From Planoprotostelium fungivorum (lineage: Eukaryota > Evosea > Variosea > Cavosteliida > Cavosteliaceae), in assembly GCA_003024175.1 (NCBI GenBank), contig MDYQ01000375.1, positions 1 to 15,566 of the forward strand: DNA of 15,566 nucleotides, written 5' to 3'. The translations under genes and the position numbers were made by a program. How positions within the stretch are numbered: position 1 is the first letter of the stretch; every line of letters starts with the position of its first letter. The notes beneath the pieces are model-generated. The model was not told the DNA's origin and did no database searches. It saw only the letters and a program-made list of their open reading frames with translations. This document shows, piece by piece, positions 1-10,085 of this stretch.

Positions 1-1476
1 CTTCTTGTCTGGAACCTCTGTAGAGCTCTCTGACTCTTCTGTCCCGAATCTCTTCTCGATGACCTGCACAACGTCACTCGTGCCGATAGAAGGTATCTCA
101 TCACCTTCAGTAGCCGCTCCCTCTTCTCTTCTTCAGCAGCCAACAGCTCATCTTGATCTACATCATCTTCCTACGTGTTTCATCAGATGTGGACGACATT
201 GGCGATTCGTGAGAATTCGATGATGATCGCCTCACCAGGGGAACACAATCATCAGATCTCAACAGATCCAATGCCATAGGTTCAGCACAGAGAATACTAG
301 ATGCTTTCGTTTCGAAATTCCATAGGATCTGTGCATGTTCAACCACATCCGCGTATGAAAGACAAAGGTCACAACACCCACCTTCTTGTATTTCTTTCCG
401 TATCTTGCCGTGATGGACACAGATGGATCACCTTGCTACTGCGGTCAATCGAGATGTATTCATCGCATATATCGGCAAACCTGCTTAGATAATCTCTCGA
501 GTCTGTCTCTGATGAACGGTTTCCTGAATTGACTGCCCCTTCCTATGAAGAGATAGAAATCAAAGTCATTGGGAGCACCCTCTGTAAATGAACCGAGATC
601 GAATATATCTTCGTTTACAGGGACTGAGCGGAATTGAGATTGAAGAAATGATTGATATCTATATCACATGGATGGGCCGATTTGATGGACGCAGCGATCT
701 CTGTTCCTAAGACCCGGGGAAGACTGTCCCAAAAAGAGTCACCCTGACTCTTATCAGATCCACCGACTCGAAGCAATATTTGTACTCACGTCGAGGTGAA
801 TCTTTGCTGATTTGACGTTGAGATCTGTGAAGGTTTTAGAGGCTGTGAAATGATCGGCTACACCAACCCGATGGCTTCGTCGCGTAGATGTGGAACGATA
901 AACCTCCCTCAGACAATAGAGCAGGATAGATCTTGTTAAGAATCACGGGCATGATGCGCCTCCACTGGTGTATATATGAAAGATGATGGGATGGGGCTAA
1001 TCCCCGGAGGAACGGAAGAATTTGCATATTCTTCGGAAGATTATATGAAGGGTGAGTGTATTTTCAGGGTTATCAATCAGACATGTGTATACGAAGTGTA
1101 CACCAACACACCTGAGGAGAGAATTTTGACAGTGCACACTGAGCCGCTTTCATCGTGGAGATCGTTGGCGTTCTCTTCTCTTTCATCCTCGTTCATGAAG
1201 AGAGTCTGAAGTAAGATGGCGCAAAGGGTCGATCATTCAACATCACAGGTGAATCTCGTCATTTGTAACTACCTCAACGTATTCGTACCCGATGGACAGC
1301 ATCAGAGATTGTCCGTGCAGCACGACATCAGAGAGCCATCGCGTCGGTGCACCGTGTACGTATCTACGTCCGTCTGGTACTTGGGAAGTAACTCGTACCC
1401 TTTCTGTGTGGCTGTCCGTTCTGCACCGTTTCCTCTCCCCACTTGATGGTCTACCTTTAACTACTATCTTGGCCAT
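1..1476 (-). pseudogene. Unrecognised minus-strand gene, frame-broken or heavily spliced, partial at window edge
   Basis: I do not recognise the product. Coding-like segments read leftwards in changing frames. A candidate start at 1476 opens a 77-residue stretch (begins MAKIVVKG, contains LSIGYEYVEVVTNDEIHL). Further pieces are ILNKIYPALLSEGG (about 945-905), RFIVPHLRDEAIGL (905-865), a piece ending KSAKIHLD (to 795), DSFWDSLPRVLG onward (750-627), FTEGAPNDFDFYLFIG (about 595-545) and a Cys-rich piece with YADVVEHAQILWNF (403-236). Some joins have good splice sites: GTGAGT...CAG at 749-794, 171-235 and 64-104. The last two link an acidic exon at 170-105 (EDDVDQDELLAAEEE) to a Glu/Ser-rich exon at 63-1. 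Other joins have no plausible intron and look like single-base frameshifts, at about 905, 865, 640, 543 and 405. It may be a decaying gene or one with sequencing indels. Plus-strand frames over 976-1209 are also open, so the strand is not fully certain there. Confidence 0.4.
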
Positions 1477-1814
1477 CTCTCTGCCCTCCTACTTGCCGGT
1501 TGGATGTTAAACCGATTAGCCGAGTCAGATAATTGTTTTCATTCTTGAAACTGCAGATTTGGTGGTCATTGAATTCCCGCCTACCTCTCCATACGCCCTG
1601 TGCAGGGATCGAGATGACATTCAAGAATGGCACGAGAGGTCGATCATCTTCAGGATGGAATTGTTCGGAAGGGGTGACTGTATCTATACCTGGGACACGA
1701 ATGCACCTTCGACGGAACCGATTTTACGATGAGGTCGTCTGTGTGTGTGACAGGACTACATCGTCTCTTTCTGATGTGAAGAAGACAATGGTGACTTTCC
1801 CTGATTTATCTCCT
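1477..1814. other. Intergenic stretch downstream of the WD40 gene
   Basis: This lies between the stop of the WD40 gene and the putative start of the next minus-strand gene. A plus-strand frame of about 57 codons begins after a good acceptor-like site (pyrimidine tract then CAG at about 1555) and contains VVIEFPPTSPYALCRDRDD. No partner exon or matching family was found. I see no RNA gene or repeat. Confidence 0.3.
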
Positions 1815-4043
1815 TCAATTCGACCACAAACGGACAGTTCCATCAGCTGATGCCGAAGCAAGGATGGGATCGAAAGGATGAAAGTTGACAGAGTAGACCT
1901 TGTCCGTGTGTCCCTCTAGTCTCTGCAACAGAATGTGAGAGCCCTCCACACCTGATACATTGAATATATACACCTGATTGATGTCAGACGTTGATCGAGT
2001 AAGAAGGTCGTGATGACAGATGATCTCACTTGGCTGTCTGCACTTCCAGTGGCCAACAAGAAGGAATCATCTACCGTCTTCTCTCTATCCTCTCTTCAGC
2101 TCACAATTTCATCGACAAATCTCACTCGAACGCTTCGTCCTCTTCGCAGTTGCTGTCCGAATCTGATCGATTGTGATGTCCAAAAAGTTGATCTGATTTG
2201 AAATGTAAATCATTCAATGATCAAGGCGACGAAAATCGCGTGATGATCAATTGGTCATGTGATGATCTCTCACGATTCTTTCCGATGAAGAAGGAGCTGG
2301 TGATGGGATAATTCTTGTTCTTGTAGTGAGACATGGAGTGCAATAAATCCATCTTGCTGCTGGATGTGGGTGCCACATGACCCGGAATTGCGCCTCGATC
2401 GTAAACTCGGAGCACGTTGTCGTAGCAGTTGACACCGAGATATCTTCCCTCTTCATCAGTGCGAGCCGCTAGAATGGATCAGTCAACGAATGAGATTCGT
2501 TAAATGTCAAAATAATTCTTAGATCTTGCCTATGTTCATTCCATCATGATAATTGCAACAAGAGACATGAGTTAGCTTTCATATGGGAGGCAGTCCTCAC
2601 CTTTCGAGACGTGTAAGCAAGAGATAGGAATCTGTTTTCCATCGAAAGCGATCGTAGTCTCAGATACGACTGAGCCCTTACGCTTGTCCCACAATTTAAT
2701 TCGGCCATGGGAATCACCGGACATGATGTACAGTCCATCACGATAGACGTATCTATCATCTTTCAGATGATACATTCTGAACGGGAACTACTCACAGGCT
2801 GTTGATCATGGCATCGTTCTCAAAGAAAGTGCTATTCTCCGTCTGACGACGATCGAACGAATAAATCCTACGATGCGTGCAGCCAGCGAAGAAACAGTTA
2901 CTGTCTGAACAAGGTATGAATCATCAATTGCGGTGAAGATATAAGATGAATCGATGAACCATTGTACGATGAAAGAGATGCTTTATTCGACAGACTCACC
3001 TTGTGAATCGAATAGAACGGTCTGCGTGAATCCAGAGATATCGTAAGAAGAAATCATCTTCGAGCTCTCCACGTCCCACAACTTGGCAGTGTGGTCGAAT
3101 GAGCCACTCAATATCTGCAGTGAATCGTGGCTCCACGATAAATCCGATACACTCAACTGAGGGAAGACCATGAGAGAATGCCACACACAACGATCGAGGA
3201 AATAGAAGTTTTTGTTATTCTCACTTGATGTTCTTGGAGAACACCCATGGGTTGACCTGTGGCTGAATCCCATAGTCGAACGCTCTTATCGAATGATCCA
3301 GAGCTGATGTATTTTCCACAGGGAGAGAAATTCACCGCGTAGACTGCAGCGTTGTGTCCTGTATCGAACCGTGAGACATTAACAGAGGATACAAATGATC
3401 ATTCGATGAGATCATGTAGGAAGAGAGGTGTTATCACGAGAGAATAGACTCACCTTTCAGAGTCTGCCTACAAAAGAGATGTCGTTGATCAACAACCGGC
3501 TTTCTCAGAGTCGTTGAACTGGTACGAGCTGTCGCGTTCTGACCGGCTACATAACCAGCGCTCGATGTCATCGAGTTGGCTGAGAAATTGATTACGTTGA
3601 TGAAATGATGATCATGAGGTTTCCAACCTTTGTTATCTTCTGCATTCTCGACTACGAGATGATCTATGTTGAACGGTTTAAGGGGTTTCAGTAGCTGACT
3701 GCTGAGGTGATCATATCGAAAACTAAGTTCATATAGAGACTTTTTCAGATCTCGATTTTCTCTCTCGATAGTATCTAGTTTGGCTGCCTTTTGTCAGACA
3801 GATGATGTCGAATCATACAGGATTAAAAATACCTTTGAGCTGCTTGTTCTCTTTGTCAAACTTTTCTGCTTGATTTCTATAGTAACTGTCTGGTTGGTTT
3901 GTTCCTATCTTTGCTGGCACACTGGTTGACGTGCTCCTCTCTGCGATGATTGTCAACAACAGAATAATGAAATCGTGACCTGAGATGGAGAGGAGATTTG
4001 AGACCGCGGGAGCTGGCGTAACAGTGTTGATGTTGTCTGCCAT
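1815..4043 (-). CDS. Coiled-coil and WD40-repeat protein, 11 exons, apparently intact
   Basis: Exons (minus): 4043-3980, 3940-3833, 3783-3454, 3358-3225, 3156-3000, 2904-2796, 2752-2601, 2468-2274, 2192-2126, 2084-2030, 1973-1815. They sum to 1530 nt (509 residues plus stop) with all phases compatible. Most donors are GTGAG. Residues about 30-95 are charged and heptad-like (EKFDKENKQLK, DTIERENRDLKKSL), so a coiled coil is likely. From about residue 168 seven blades are visible, with cores SGSFDKSVRLWD, SGSFDHTAKLWD, GCTHRRIYSFD, SGDSHGRIKLWD, VNCYDNVLRVYD, ATGSADSQVYIF and SASADGTVRLWS. The last blade has GH...V..V.FHP spacing and the protein ends at its tryptophan strand, so the propeller is complete. 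An acidic Ser/Asp/Glu loop (HNRSDSDSNCEEDEAFEE) sits between blades 5 and 6. Propellers of this kind are protein-interaction scaffolds; the partner is unknown. The start is the first ATG, giving MADNINTV. I could not place it in a named subfamily. Confidence 0.85.
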
Positions 4044-4600
4044 CAATGAAGGAGTGTGTTCTCGTATGCCTTTCAGTGTAGATCCAAAAATTGGAAAACC
4101 GGGCGTATTTTGCAGATGTGAAAAGGAGACAGAAGAGACGAGATAGAAGGCTGATCCTGCTTGGACAGCATTTCAACGTGAATGCGACTTATTACTGAGG
4201 TTACTGGCCTACACATTGATATGAATGTCGACACACAAGGGGTCAAAGAGGAGTGATCTCAGCGAGAGTAACTCCATGGACATACCTGTCACATCGAGAA
4301 GCTGAGAACCAGAGGCAAAGAATGAGAGACAGAGAACATGTCAATGTATGTTGAGTAGTTATATTCGTAGATGATGATCGCCAGTTCTGTGTCTCAGGCA
4401 GTCTCCAGTTCGGGATGCCTGATCCGTAATGAGGAGCAGAACACTTTGTCTTGTTTGGGTGCCATCGAAAAGGTCTCTGCGACTTTTCCACTTCTTCTCT
4501 CCTGATGTGAAGCTCTCTCGTAATTTGATTTAGAGCTCGATGTTCTTATCACTGTTGGCGACTAAACTCTCCCTTTGATCTAAATTCATGAGATGATTCG
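4044..4600. other. Upstream region of the WD40 gene with a possible small minus-strand exon
   Basis: This is the 5' flank of the WD40 gene. On the minus strand near 4494-4250 all three frames are partly open. One reads MAPKQDKVFCSSLRIRHP from about 4466, another MEKSQRPFRWHPNKTK from 4491. With several frames open and no clear join to another exon, neither is safely a gene. No promoter motif is convincing. Confidence 0.25.
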
Positions 4601-4852
4601 ACACTTGTGCATCGATCTAATCTGTCACGATCTCGATCAGCGATCGTGATGCATGTGATGTCTCACCCTACTGCGATCCAACTTTCTCTGGGGCAGATAC
4701 TGAGGGCGAAGATTTGGCTGGCAGAGTTGTACAATCCCAATTGGCTCCCTCAGTTAATCAATCTCCTCTTCTTCCTGTCTTTGACGTTCCCAATATTGCA
4801 GCTTGCCTCTCTAAGATGCATGCATATACAATGCATACCTAGAGGTTTGAAT
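4600..4852 (+). other. Plus-strand region open in more than one frame, possible exon
   Basis: A plus frame begins after an acceptor-like CAG at about 4641. It reads DRDACDVSPYCDP, then an acidic and Ser/Pro-rich stretch, and stops at about 4850. A second frame gives 82 residues from an ATG at 4607 with a hydrophobic segment (LINLLFFLSLTFPILQL). The first looks more protein-like, but no upstream exon or known domain supports it. Treat it as a candidate last exon or chance open sequence. Confidence 0.25.
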
Positions 4853-5082
4853 TGATCCACTCTTCATTGATTCATCAAATGGGTGTGCACGCAGAAGAGC
4901 TTTGAGGGAAAAGAGAACCAGAGAGCCAGCTCACCAGATCTCATATATTTGACATGATGAATCTGAGTGCTGATCCTTCCAATTTTCTGAACTATTAACA
5001 ACTCATATCATGTTTCAGGATGTGATATATGATGATCAATATGGTGAGAGATACAATATATCAATGGTCACATTTAATGTCC

Positions 5083-5301
5083 TCAGAACAAACCTTCTTG
5101 TTTCCTTGAATACAATTTGAATGATATATAAGATGTATTGAGCATCAATAACCCGCCTTCATCAATGTTGTCTTCCATTGGTATTGAGTGACAAGGTTGT
5201 TGTATGTATCTTGATAGTTCTATGTCACTGAACTGTTGGGCAAAGGCAGGATGGGCATTCAATGCTAAATGCAAAGATTGCATCTCCCTTAGTAAACCAT
5301 C
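5083..5301 (-). pseudogene. Short coding remnant, possibly transposon-derived
   Basis: An open minus-strand stretch of about 72 codons reads through AFAQQFSDIELSRYIQQP and ends IS..KLYSRKQEGLF before a stop at 5083. The amino-acid make-up is protein-like rather than random, in an AT-rich setting. An in-frame TGA lies just upstream and a MITE copy begins 14 bp beyond that, so the 5' part is missing or spliced. I do not recognise the family. A transposon origin is inferred from the neighbours only. Confidence 0.35.
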
Positions 5302-5314
5302 TCAACAGACAAAT

Positions 5315-5448
5315 GATTTGGTTTTTCTGGTTGGCGTCCATGCATTTGGATCACTAATTTTTTTGTTATGCATATTCCAGTAGTCAAGAGAGAAGTGATC
5401 CATTCTCAATGCACCATTTGACTACCTACCAACCAGGAAAACCGAATC
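5315..5448. mobile_element. MITE-like element, copy A (134 bp)
   Basis: The left end GATTTGGTTTTTCTGGTTGG is the inverted repeat of the right end, with about two mismatches in 20. Further in, TGCATTTGGATCACT on the left is matched in inverse by AGTGATCCATTCTCAATGCA on the right, so much of the element can fold on itself. Both sides carry AAAT (5311-5314 and 5449-5452), a candidate 4-bp target duplication. It has no coding capacity, as expected for a non-autonomous DNA transposon. It is about 90 percent identical to copy B, 164 bp away in the same orientation. Confidence 0.85.
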
Positions 5449-5612
5449 AAATGCTCATGGTGAAGGATAGTCAGTCAGATTGGGAAGTGGAAAAGATAAA
5501 ATAAAACAGTTGTAGACAGGAAGGATTTCAAGTTGAAAAAATATAGAAATAGATCTATTTTTTGCTGAATCTTCCGAATTTGGCGTTGATTTGCTTGTAT
5601 CTCCATTCATAT
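5449..5612 (-). pseudogene. Host sequence between the two MITE copies, downstream part of an interrupted frame
   Basis: Immediately left of copy B, the minus strand reads YEWRYKQINAKFGRFSKK and then a stop near 5540. This frame has no start of its own. It joins in phase to the sequence on the other side of copy B once one ATAT duplication is counted (see 5743-5880). A second open frame over the same bases reads NGDTSKSTPNSEDSAKNRSI, so coding is likely but not proven. Confidence 0.4.
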
Positions 5613-5742
5613 GATTTGGGTTTTCTGGTTGGTGTCCATGCATTTGGATCACTAGTTTTTTTGTCGTGCATATTCCAGTAGTTGGGAGAGAAGTGATCCA
5701 TTCTCAATGCACCATTTGACTAACAACTGGAAAAACCAAATC
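5613..5742. mobile_element. MITE-like element, copy B (130 bp)
   Basis: Same family and orientation as copy A. It starts GATTTGGGTTTTCTGGTTGG and ends with the inverse, AACTGGAAAAACCAAATC. It is flanked by ATAT on both sides (5609-5612 and 5743-5746). Because its duplication differs from the AAAT of copy A, the two look like independent insertions rather than a segmental duplication. Flank plus end gives CATATGATTTGG at both borders. The differences from copy A are mostly substitutions, plus a small deletion near the right end. Confidence 0.87.
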
Positions 5743-5880
5743 ATATGCCAGGTATTGATTTTTTTTAAAATATCCCCAAAAATTATTTCCTCCAGGCACT
5801 TGATTTCTATACATTGTTGCAGTGGTGATTTGGTACAAAGCAATAAAGTACAGATGGGACTTCAAATTTGAAATCATCTA
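5743..5880 (-). pseudogene. Upstream part of a reading frame interrupted by MITE copy B
   Basis: The minus strand reads through LYFIALYQITTATMYRNQVP and GGNNFWGYFKKNQYLA up to the ATAT duplication at the edge of copy B. Counting one ATAT and leaving out the element, the frame runs on into YEWRYKQINAKF and stops about 18 codons later. Fragments further right (EFDGYNVDPSRECICVLRSE near 5990-5930) may belong to the same old gene in another frame. The family is not recognised; a transposon protein or a host gene tail are both possible. Confidence 0.45.
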
Positions 5881-8123
5881 CACAATGGGATGATGTACAT
5901 ATTACTGTGGTCTTGCTGAACAAATATCAATCCTCTGATCTAAGGACGCAAATGCACTCTCTACTGGGATCTACATTGTATCCATCAAATTCAATCTGTA
6001 TGATAAATAAGAATCAGTACATTTATCGATATTTGATGGCATCATAAATTGTGAGGAACAAGAAGCAACAAGGCAATGATTGAGGATATCAAATGTGGTC
6101 ATCAATTGAGGGAAAGGAATAATTACTGAAGCTTAGTTATACGAGATTAGAATCGGCAAGAATAGTAAATAAATATGTGTCTACAAACATAAAAATGATT
6201 ATTGAATGGCAAGAATGTATAAGCTGAAAAACAAGTGTTCTTGTAAGAACAAAATGTAGTATTTGAATAATAATATAATCCAATAGATCAGATGCAGGAA
6301 ATTGGAATAGGTCACAAATAATCTACTCTAAACCCCAAATCGTGCACCCTAAATCCTATACCCAATGATCAATCACATCATGTGCCCAATCAATCAATCC
6401 TCTCTCCTTATATGAGATGATATCATCTCTTAATACTCATATATATTGTATCTTTGTGTACCAATGAATATTGCGAGGCCAAGATGAATAATATCATAAT
6501 ATCGAAAGTCAAATACGTACACAGCTTTTCAATATTGCAATATTTGCATATACATAATTATCAAATTTGAACATTTACTCGCAAAAAAAAGCAGATAACT
6601 CGCAAACCATTCTTGATAGTGTAAAAAGATGCATATAATTGACTGAGTATTTCAACGCTTTTTGTTGTTCCTATTGTTCTACTAATTTTATAATCCAGGT
6701 GTGCATGTGAATCTCTTACAATCGTACTATCATTATTTTTAGGCGCAATACCACATCGCCTATTGAATAGCTGGTAGCAGATCAGTTCTTGCAAAGTTAA
6801 TCTACTTCTCTCTTTTGATCATATGTGCAAGGTTTTTTCCTGAGTCAATTTGTGAAGGTGGCTTCTGTATTCTGGAACTCTTCTTTTGTGATGTTCGTCG
6901 TTTTTGTGGTGTTTGCAATGTATATTATGTTCTTTAGCCGAACTAAAGATATCTTTGAAGTCTTGAAGGAGTGTGAGTATTAACAGATTCAATGAAAACA
7001 TATGAATGCGAAGTCCTAAGGCCTCAATGTGGATAATGAAAAGTGACAACTGGTTGCTTTCTATACAGAAGACATTAGGTTCAGGTTAAGGTTTTATTCA
7101 GATATCAGTTTGACTCTGTTAAGGGCTAAGCCATTGCTGGCCAACTGATAACTTTGAACTACGCATTCCAGTGGGAAGACCCGAAAAAAAGATGGAGAAA
7201 ATGGGAAATGTAAATCGAGGTAGTGGGGGTAGGGTGATGATCCTTTCTGGCATCTGTTCTGATTCATACAAGGGCAGGAGTTTCACCCATAGTGTGGGGG
7301 CCCTGAATTCACTTGGGGTGGGGAGTTGACCCCATATTGAGAAGAAATACAATTTGGAAATTGAACCATTGAGAGAAAAGGAAGGACATGCCCAAGTGGA
7401 TGTAATTATTAAAGGTTTACATTTGATGTATTGTAGTAGGAAACTGGTTGTTGCAGTTGGACCTGTTAATTAGTTTTGTTGCAAGCCAGTCTGATGCAAT
7501 GCAAAGTCAAAAGGTGTAAAACAGCAAAAGTCTCATATATAAATGGAGATACAACAAAATTGACAGCGAAATCGGAACAATGGGTACAACATACATCTAG
7601 TTAAGGTGGCATGATACCATAGATTTCCGCTTGGAAGATTCCACAGTCCCATGACATATCTTGCGTTCTGCTCCGCTTTGCGCTGTTTTTTTTTAACCAC
7701 AAGGGCTCTATGGAAAATTCGTTCCGGCTGGGGGTGTTAATGTTTTCTTGCTCAGATGGTCCATGACCCACAGGTTTGTTTCAACTGTTGTTTAGTTCAG
7801 ATGGCCAGCTTTCATGTGGTCAATTGCCAGATTTTCTCATTTCCAGATTTTGATTTGAACTCTAGGTCCATCATAGTAAAAGGGAATATTATAGTCCATT
7901 TCTCTACAACTCTCCTCGCACTGAATGTTCGTCTCCTGTGTTCTGTTTGGTGATCCTCTGCAAAACATTTGTAAGTGTTCGCGCGCTCTGTACTCGCTTT
8001 ATGCAGTCTGTGTGGAAATCTATACACTCAAATCATACAAAAGACACAAGGAGGCAAAAGGCAGCTGCATATGAATAGGCTGAGCTGAAATAGAATCAAT
8101 TTATTTGTGGCTCACAAGGCCGT

Positions 8124-8264
8124 TCAATTGTTCTTGAGGATGTCCTTTGCTGCGTCAAGAAAGGCTTTGTTGATGTTGGAAGTGCTCAATCTCTCCTCCT
8201 TAGACAAGCTTTCTGACCAGCACTCCCAGTTTGGGTGATGTAATACATCTGTTCTGCTCAGATA
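8124..8264 (-). pseudogene. C-terminal coding remnant, minus strand
   Basis: About 46 codons, ending at 8124, read TDVLHHPNWECWSESLSKEE, then STSNINKAFLDAAKDILKNN and a stop. The sequence looks like the end of a real protein. An in-frame TGA sits just upstream (8267-8265), so this is a last exon or a truncated tail. It overlaps the start of a plus-strand coding-like tail. No family recognised. Confidence 0.4.
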
Positions 8265-8420
8265 TCAATATTCAATGCTATCAAGGATAATTGGGTCACA
8301 AGGGAACAAGCACAAGTGTTTGAGCAGTACCGTATGGACTCTCCCTCAAGAGATGATGATGAATATGACTGGAGCAACAAACTATCTCAGCTTGTTTCAT
8401 TGCATCAGATTGATATCTAG
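8244..8420 (+). pseudogene. C-terminal coding remnant, plus strand
   Basis: The open frame contains NAIKDNWVTREQAQVFEQYR, then an acidic stretch SRDDDEYDWSNKLSQLVSL and ends HQIDI before TAG at 8418-8420. A splice-acceptor-like CTGCTCAG ends at 8261 and a stop lies upstream at 8241-8243, so it may be a last exon. I found no preceding plus-strand exon. No family recognised; a transposon or gene relic is possible. Confidence 0.4.
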
Positions 8421-8961
8421 ATAAAATAACAGTTGTAATGCCCCTTTTATTTATGAAAATCTGTTGTAAATTTGATTTTTTATGTGACTTGACATGTCAA
8501 TACATTGTATTATTTGTTCATTCAAGAGGAAATTTTGCCTATGTATAGGCTTAAGCTAGGCCAGCAGATTTCAAAGATTACTTTGATGATCCTTAGAAGA
8601 AGTACAGATGAAATACATGTTGTATCTCTGATGGTATTTGATGTTTCTCAATGAACTCAATACATGCAATCAATTACATATGATACTATATAATGCTGCA
8701 ATATGAAGAGAATATAACAATGCTGTACAGAGATATGCTCAAAATGGGGCTGATTTTTGGTGCAAAATACATGTATTGTATCCCAAAAATAAAATGCAAT
8801 TATCTCTGTAATGAGTGAGATTCATCCAAATCTGACATGCTGAAACCCATCTATCATTAATAGTTCTGCATCAGAATATGTAAAAAATTCTGGAATTGAA
8901 CCAGGCATAACTAAGTTATTGACAAAATGATTTTTGAGAATATGTATTTGCAGGTCTTTAG
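8421..8961. other. AT-rich sequence with no visible gene
   Basis: This contains only short frames and T/A-rich words such as ATACATGTATTGTATC near 8766. I see no RNA gene, repeat array or coding-like stretch. Confidence 0.4.
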
Positions 8962-9084
8962 AATAATAGTCCAGATGCAAGGAACAGAATCAGGAGAAGA
9001 ATTCTGCAGGCTGCAGAGAACTCAGAGGATGTCACAGATGACAATGTAGATGTTGAGAATGAGCCAACTGGAAGTTCAGAGTAA
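8962..9084 (+). pseudogene. Possible last exon of an unknown plus-strand gene
   Basis: After an acceptor-like TTTGCAGGTCTTTAG, 40 codons read NNSPDARNRIRRRILQAAE and then an acidic tail (DVTDDNVDVENEPTGSSE) to TAA at 9082-9084. The basic-then-acidic composition is unlike random AT-rich DNA. Its upstream exons were not found; the tail at 8244-8420 ends in its own stop, so it does not simply join this one. Confidence 0.35.
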
Positions 9085-10080
9085 AATATAGGAAAACAGG
9101 TAAATTCTTTTTTTATGTATTCAAAGAGCAAAAACACCAAATTCTTACTATATTTACCATAAATTCACTATAATACACCATTTCAAACTTACTAATTTTA
9201 CTATTATTCCTGTTTATCTACTATTAATTTACTCATCCAAATTACTATATTTACTATTGTATTACTACATTTTACTATGACTCAATGGTGGAGTTCTACA
9301 TACAATGACATAATCTCTAAGCCTCCACAAAGCATTGTAGACTGCTTAAAGTTGTAGAGGATTTCACATCTGAAGTCTCCTCAGAACTAGAGTGTTGGTG
9401 ATTCTCACAGAAGTTATCTGCCAGATCGAGTCCGCAGAGGGATGTGTTGGTCCGCCTTCTATAATTTCATAGACATGGCAGTGTGTGGCTGTTACCCTGA
9501 TATTCCTGTGGCCCTTTGCTCACAGATCAGCCTTGAATGAGCTAGTAGCAGCATTCTGACCAAGTAGCGCATCAGCATTCAAGAGGATCACAGTGAGAAG
9601 ATCTACAACAGGGGTAAGAAACTGGGTGGGTGCTGCTCAATTGAACCGAGATAAGAAACTCGCTGCATCCTCTCTACTTCACGCAGCGAAATGCGCAAAG
9701 TCTCTATAGTGTGAGGAGAAACTGAATCACATGATTCTCTCGTTCTTGTTCATGATCCTCTTCCATCAATATCATCCTCTACCACGATGACTCACCCGAT
9801 GATCGTCTCAGTCAGTCAACACACGACGAGATTCGCTTATCTCATCGAACCCCTCCTCCTTTCACGTCACTCGCCTCGATTCAGAGGAATGGTGATGCAT
9901 CATGACTCACTGAGCTCCAAGAGATGATAGGGTCCTGTCGTTTATATATTGTACCAGAGTCGATCGTTTCGGCTACTCTTCTCTTGTACAATAGACATCT
10001 CACTGATAACCTCTTGAATGGTAAGAATTACCTTGATGTTTGTTGAGAGATGTGCTTCATCTCACCACAGTGATGGCACC
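9085..10080. other. Low-complexity AT stretch grading into higher-GC unannotated DNA
   Basis: From 9140 to 9290 the sequence is a degenerate run of TTACTAT/TTTACTA-like words. From about 9380 the GC content rises to that of the flanks. The minus strand of 9720-10080 could hold decayed dynein sequence continuing from 10086, but I could not identify motifs there. No RNA gene seen. Confidence 0.35.
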
Positions 10081-10085
10081 TATCC

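Larger units (their letters stand above)
4900..9350. other. AT-rich, gene-poor block with element remnants
   Basis: Base composition falls clearly relative to both flanks; for example 8460-8800 and 9120-9300 are dominated by A and T. No intact gene is visible. It contains the two MITE copies, short coding-like tails at 5083-5301, 8124-8264, 8244-8420 and 8962-9084, and T/A-rich low-complexity DNA. Between about 6000 and 8120 I see only short minus-strand frames of 60 to 77 codons (6561-6794, 6819-7049, 7119-7352) with no recognisable family. Both edges are approximate. The block could be old transposon-rich intergenic DNA, a degenerate large element, or an assembly join. Confidence 0.5.

Noticed and set aside
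236-403. A 28-nt intron (383-410 region) as an explanation for one frame change in the left gene
   Set aside because: It would be shorter than every other intron supported here and lacks a pyrimidine tract; a single-base indel explains the change as well.
976-1209. 77-codon plus-strand frame containing ECIFRVINQTCVYEVYTNTP
   Set aside because: It looks protein-like, but nothing on the plus strand joins to it and the flanking coding signal is on the minus strand; left as an uncertainty, not a gene.
1533-1850. 105-codon plus-strand frame at the 3' end of the WD40 gene
   Set aside because: Its last part is antisense to the final WD40 exon; it has no recognisable domain and another plus frame over the same bases is also open.
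9140-9290. TTTACTA-rich stretch as a tandem repeat or CRISPR-like array
   Set aside because: Spacing is irregular and units are not conserved; it is AT-rich low complexity.
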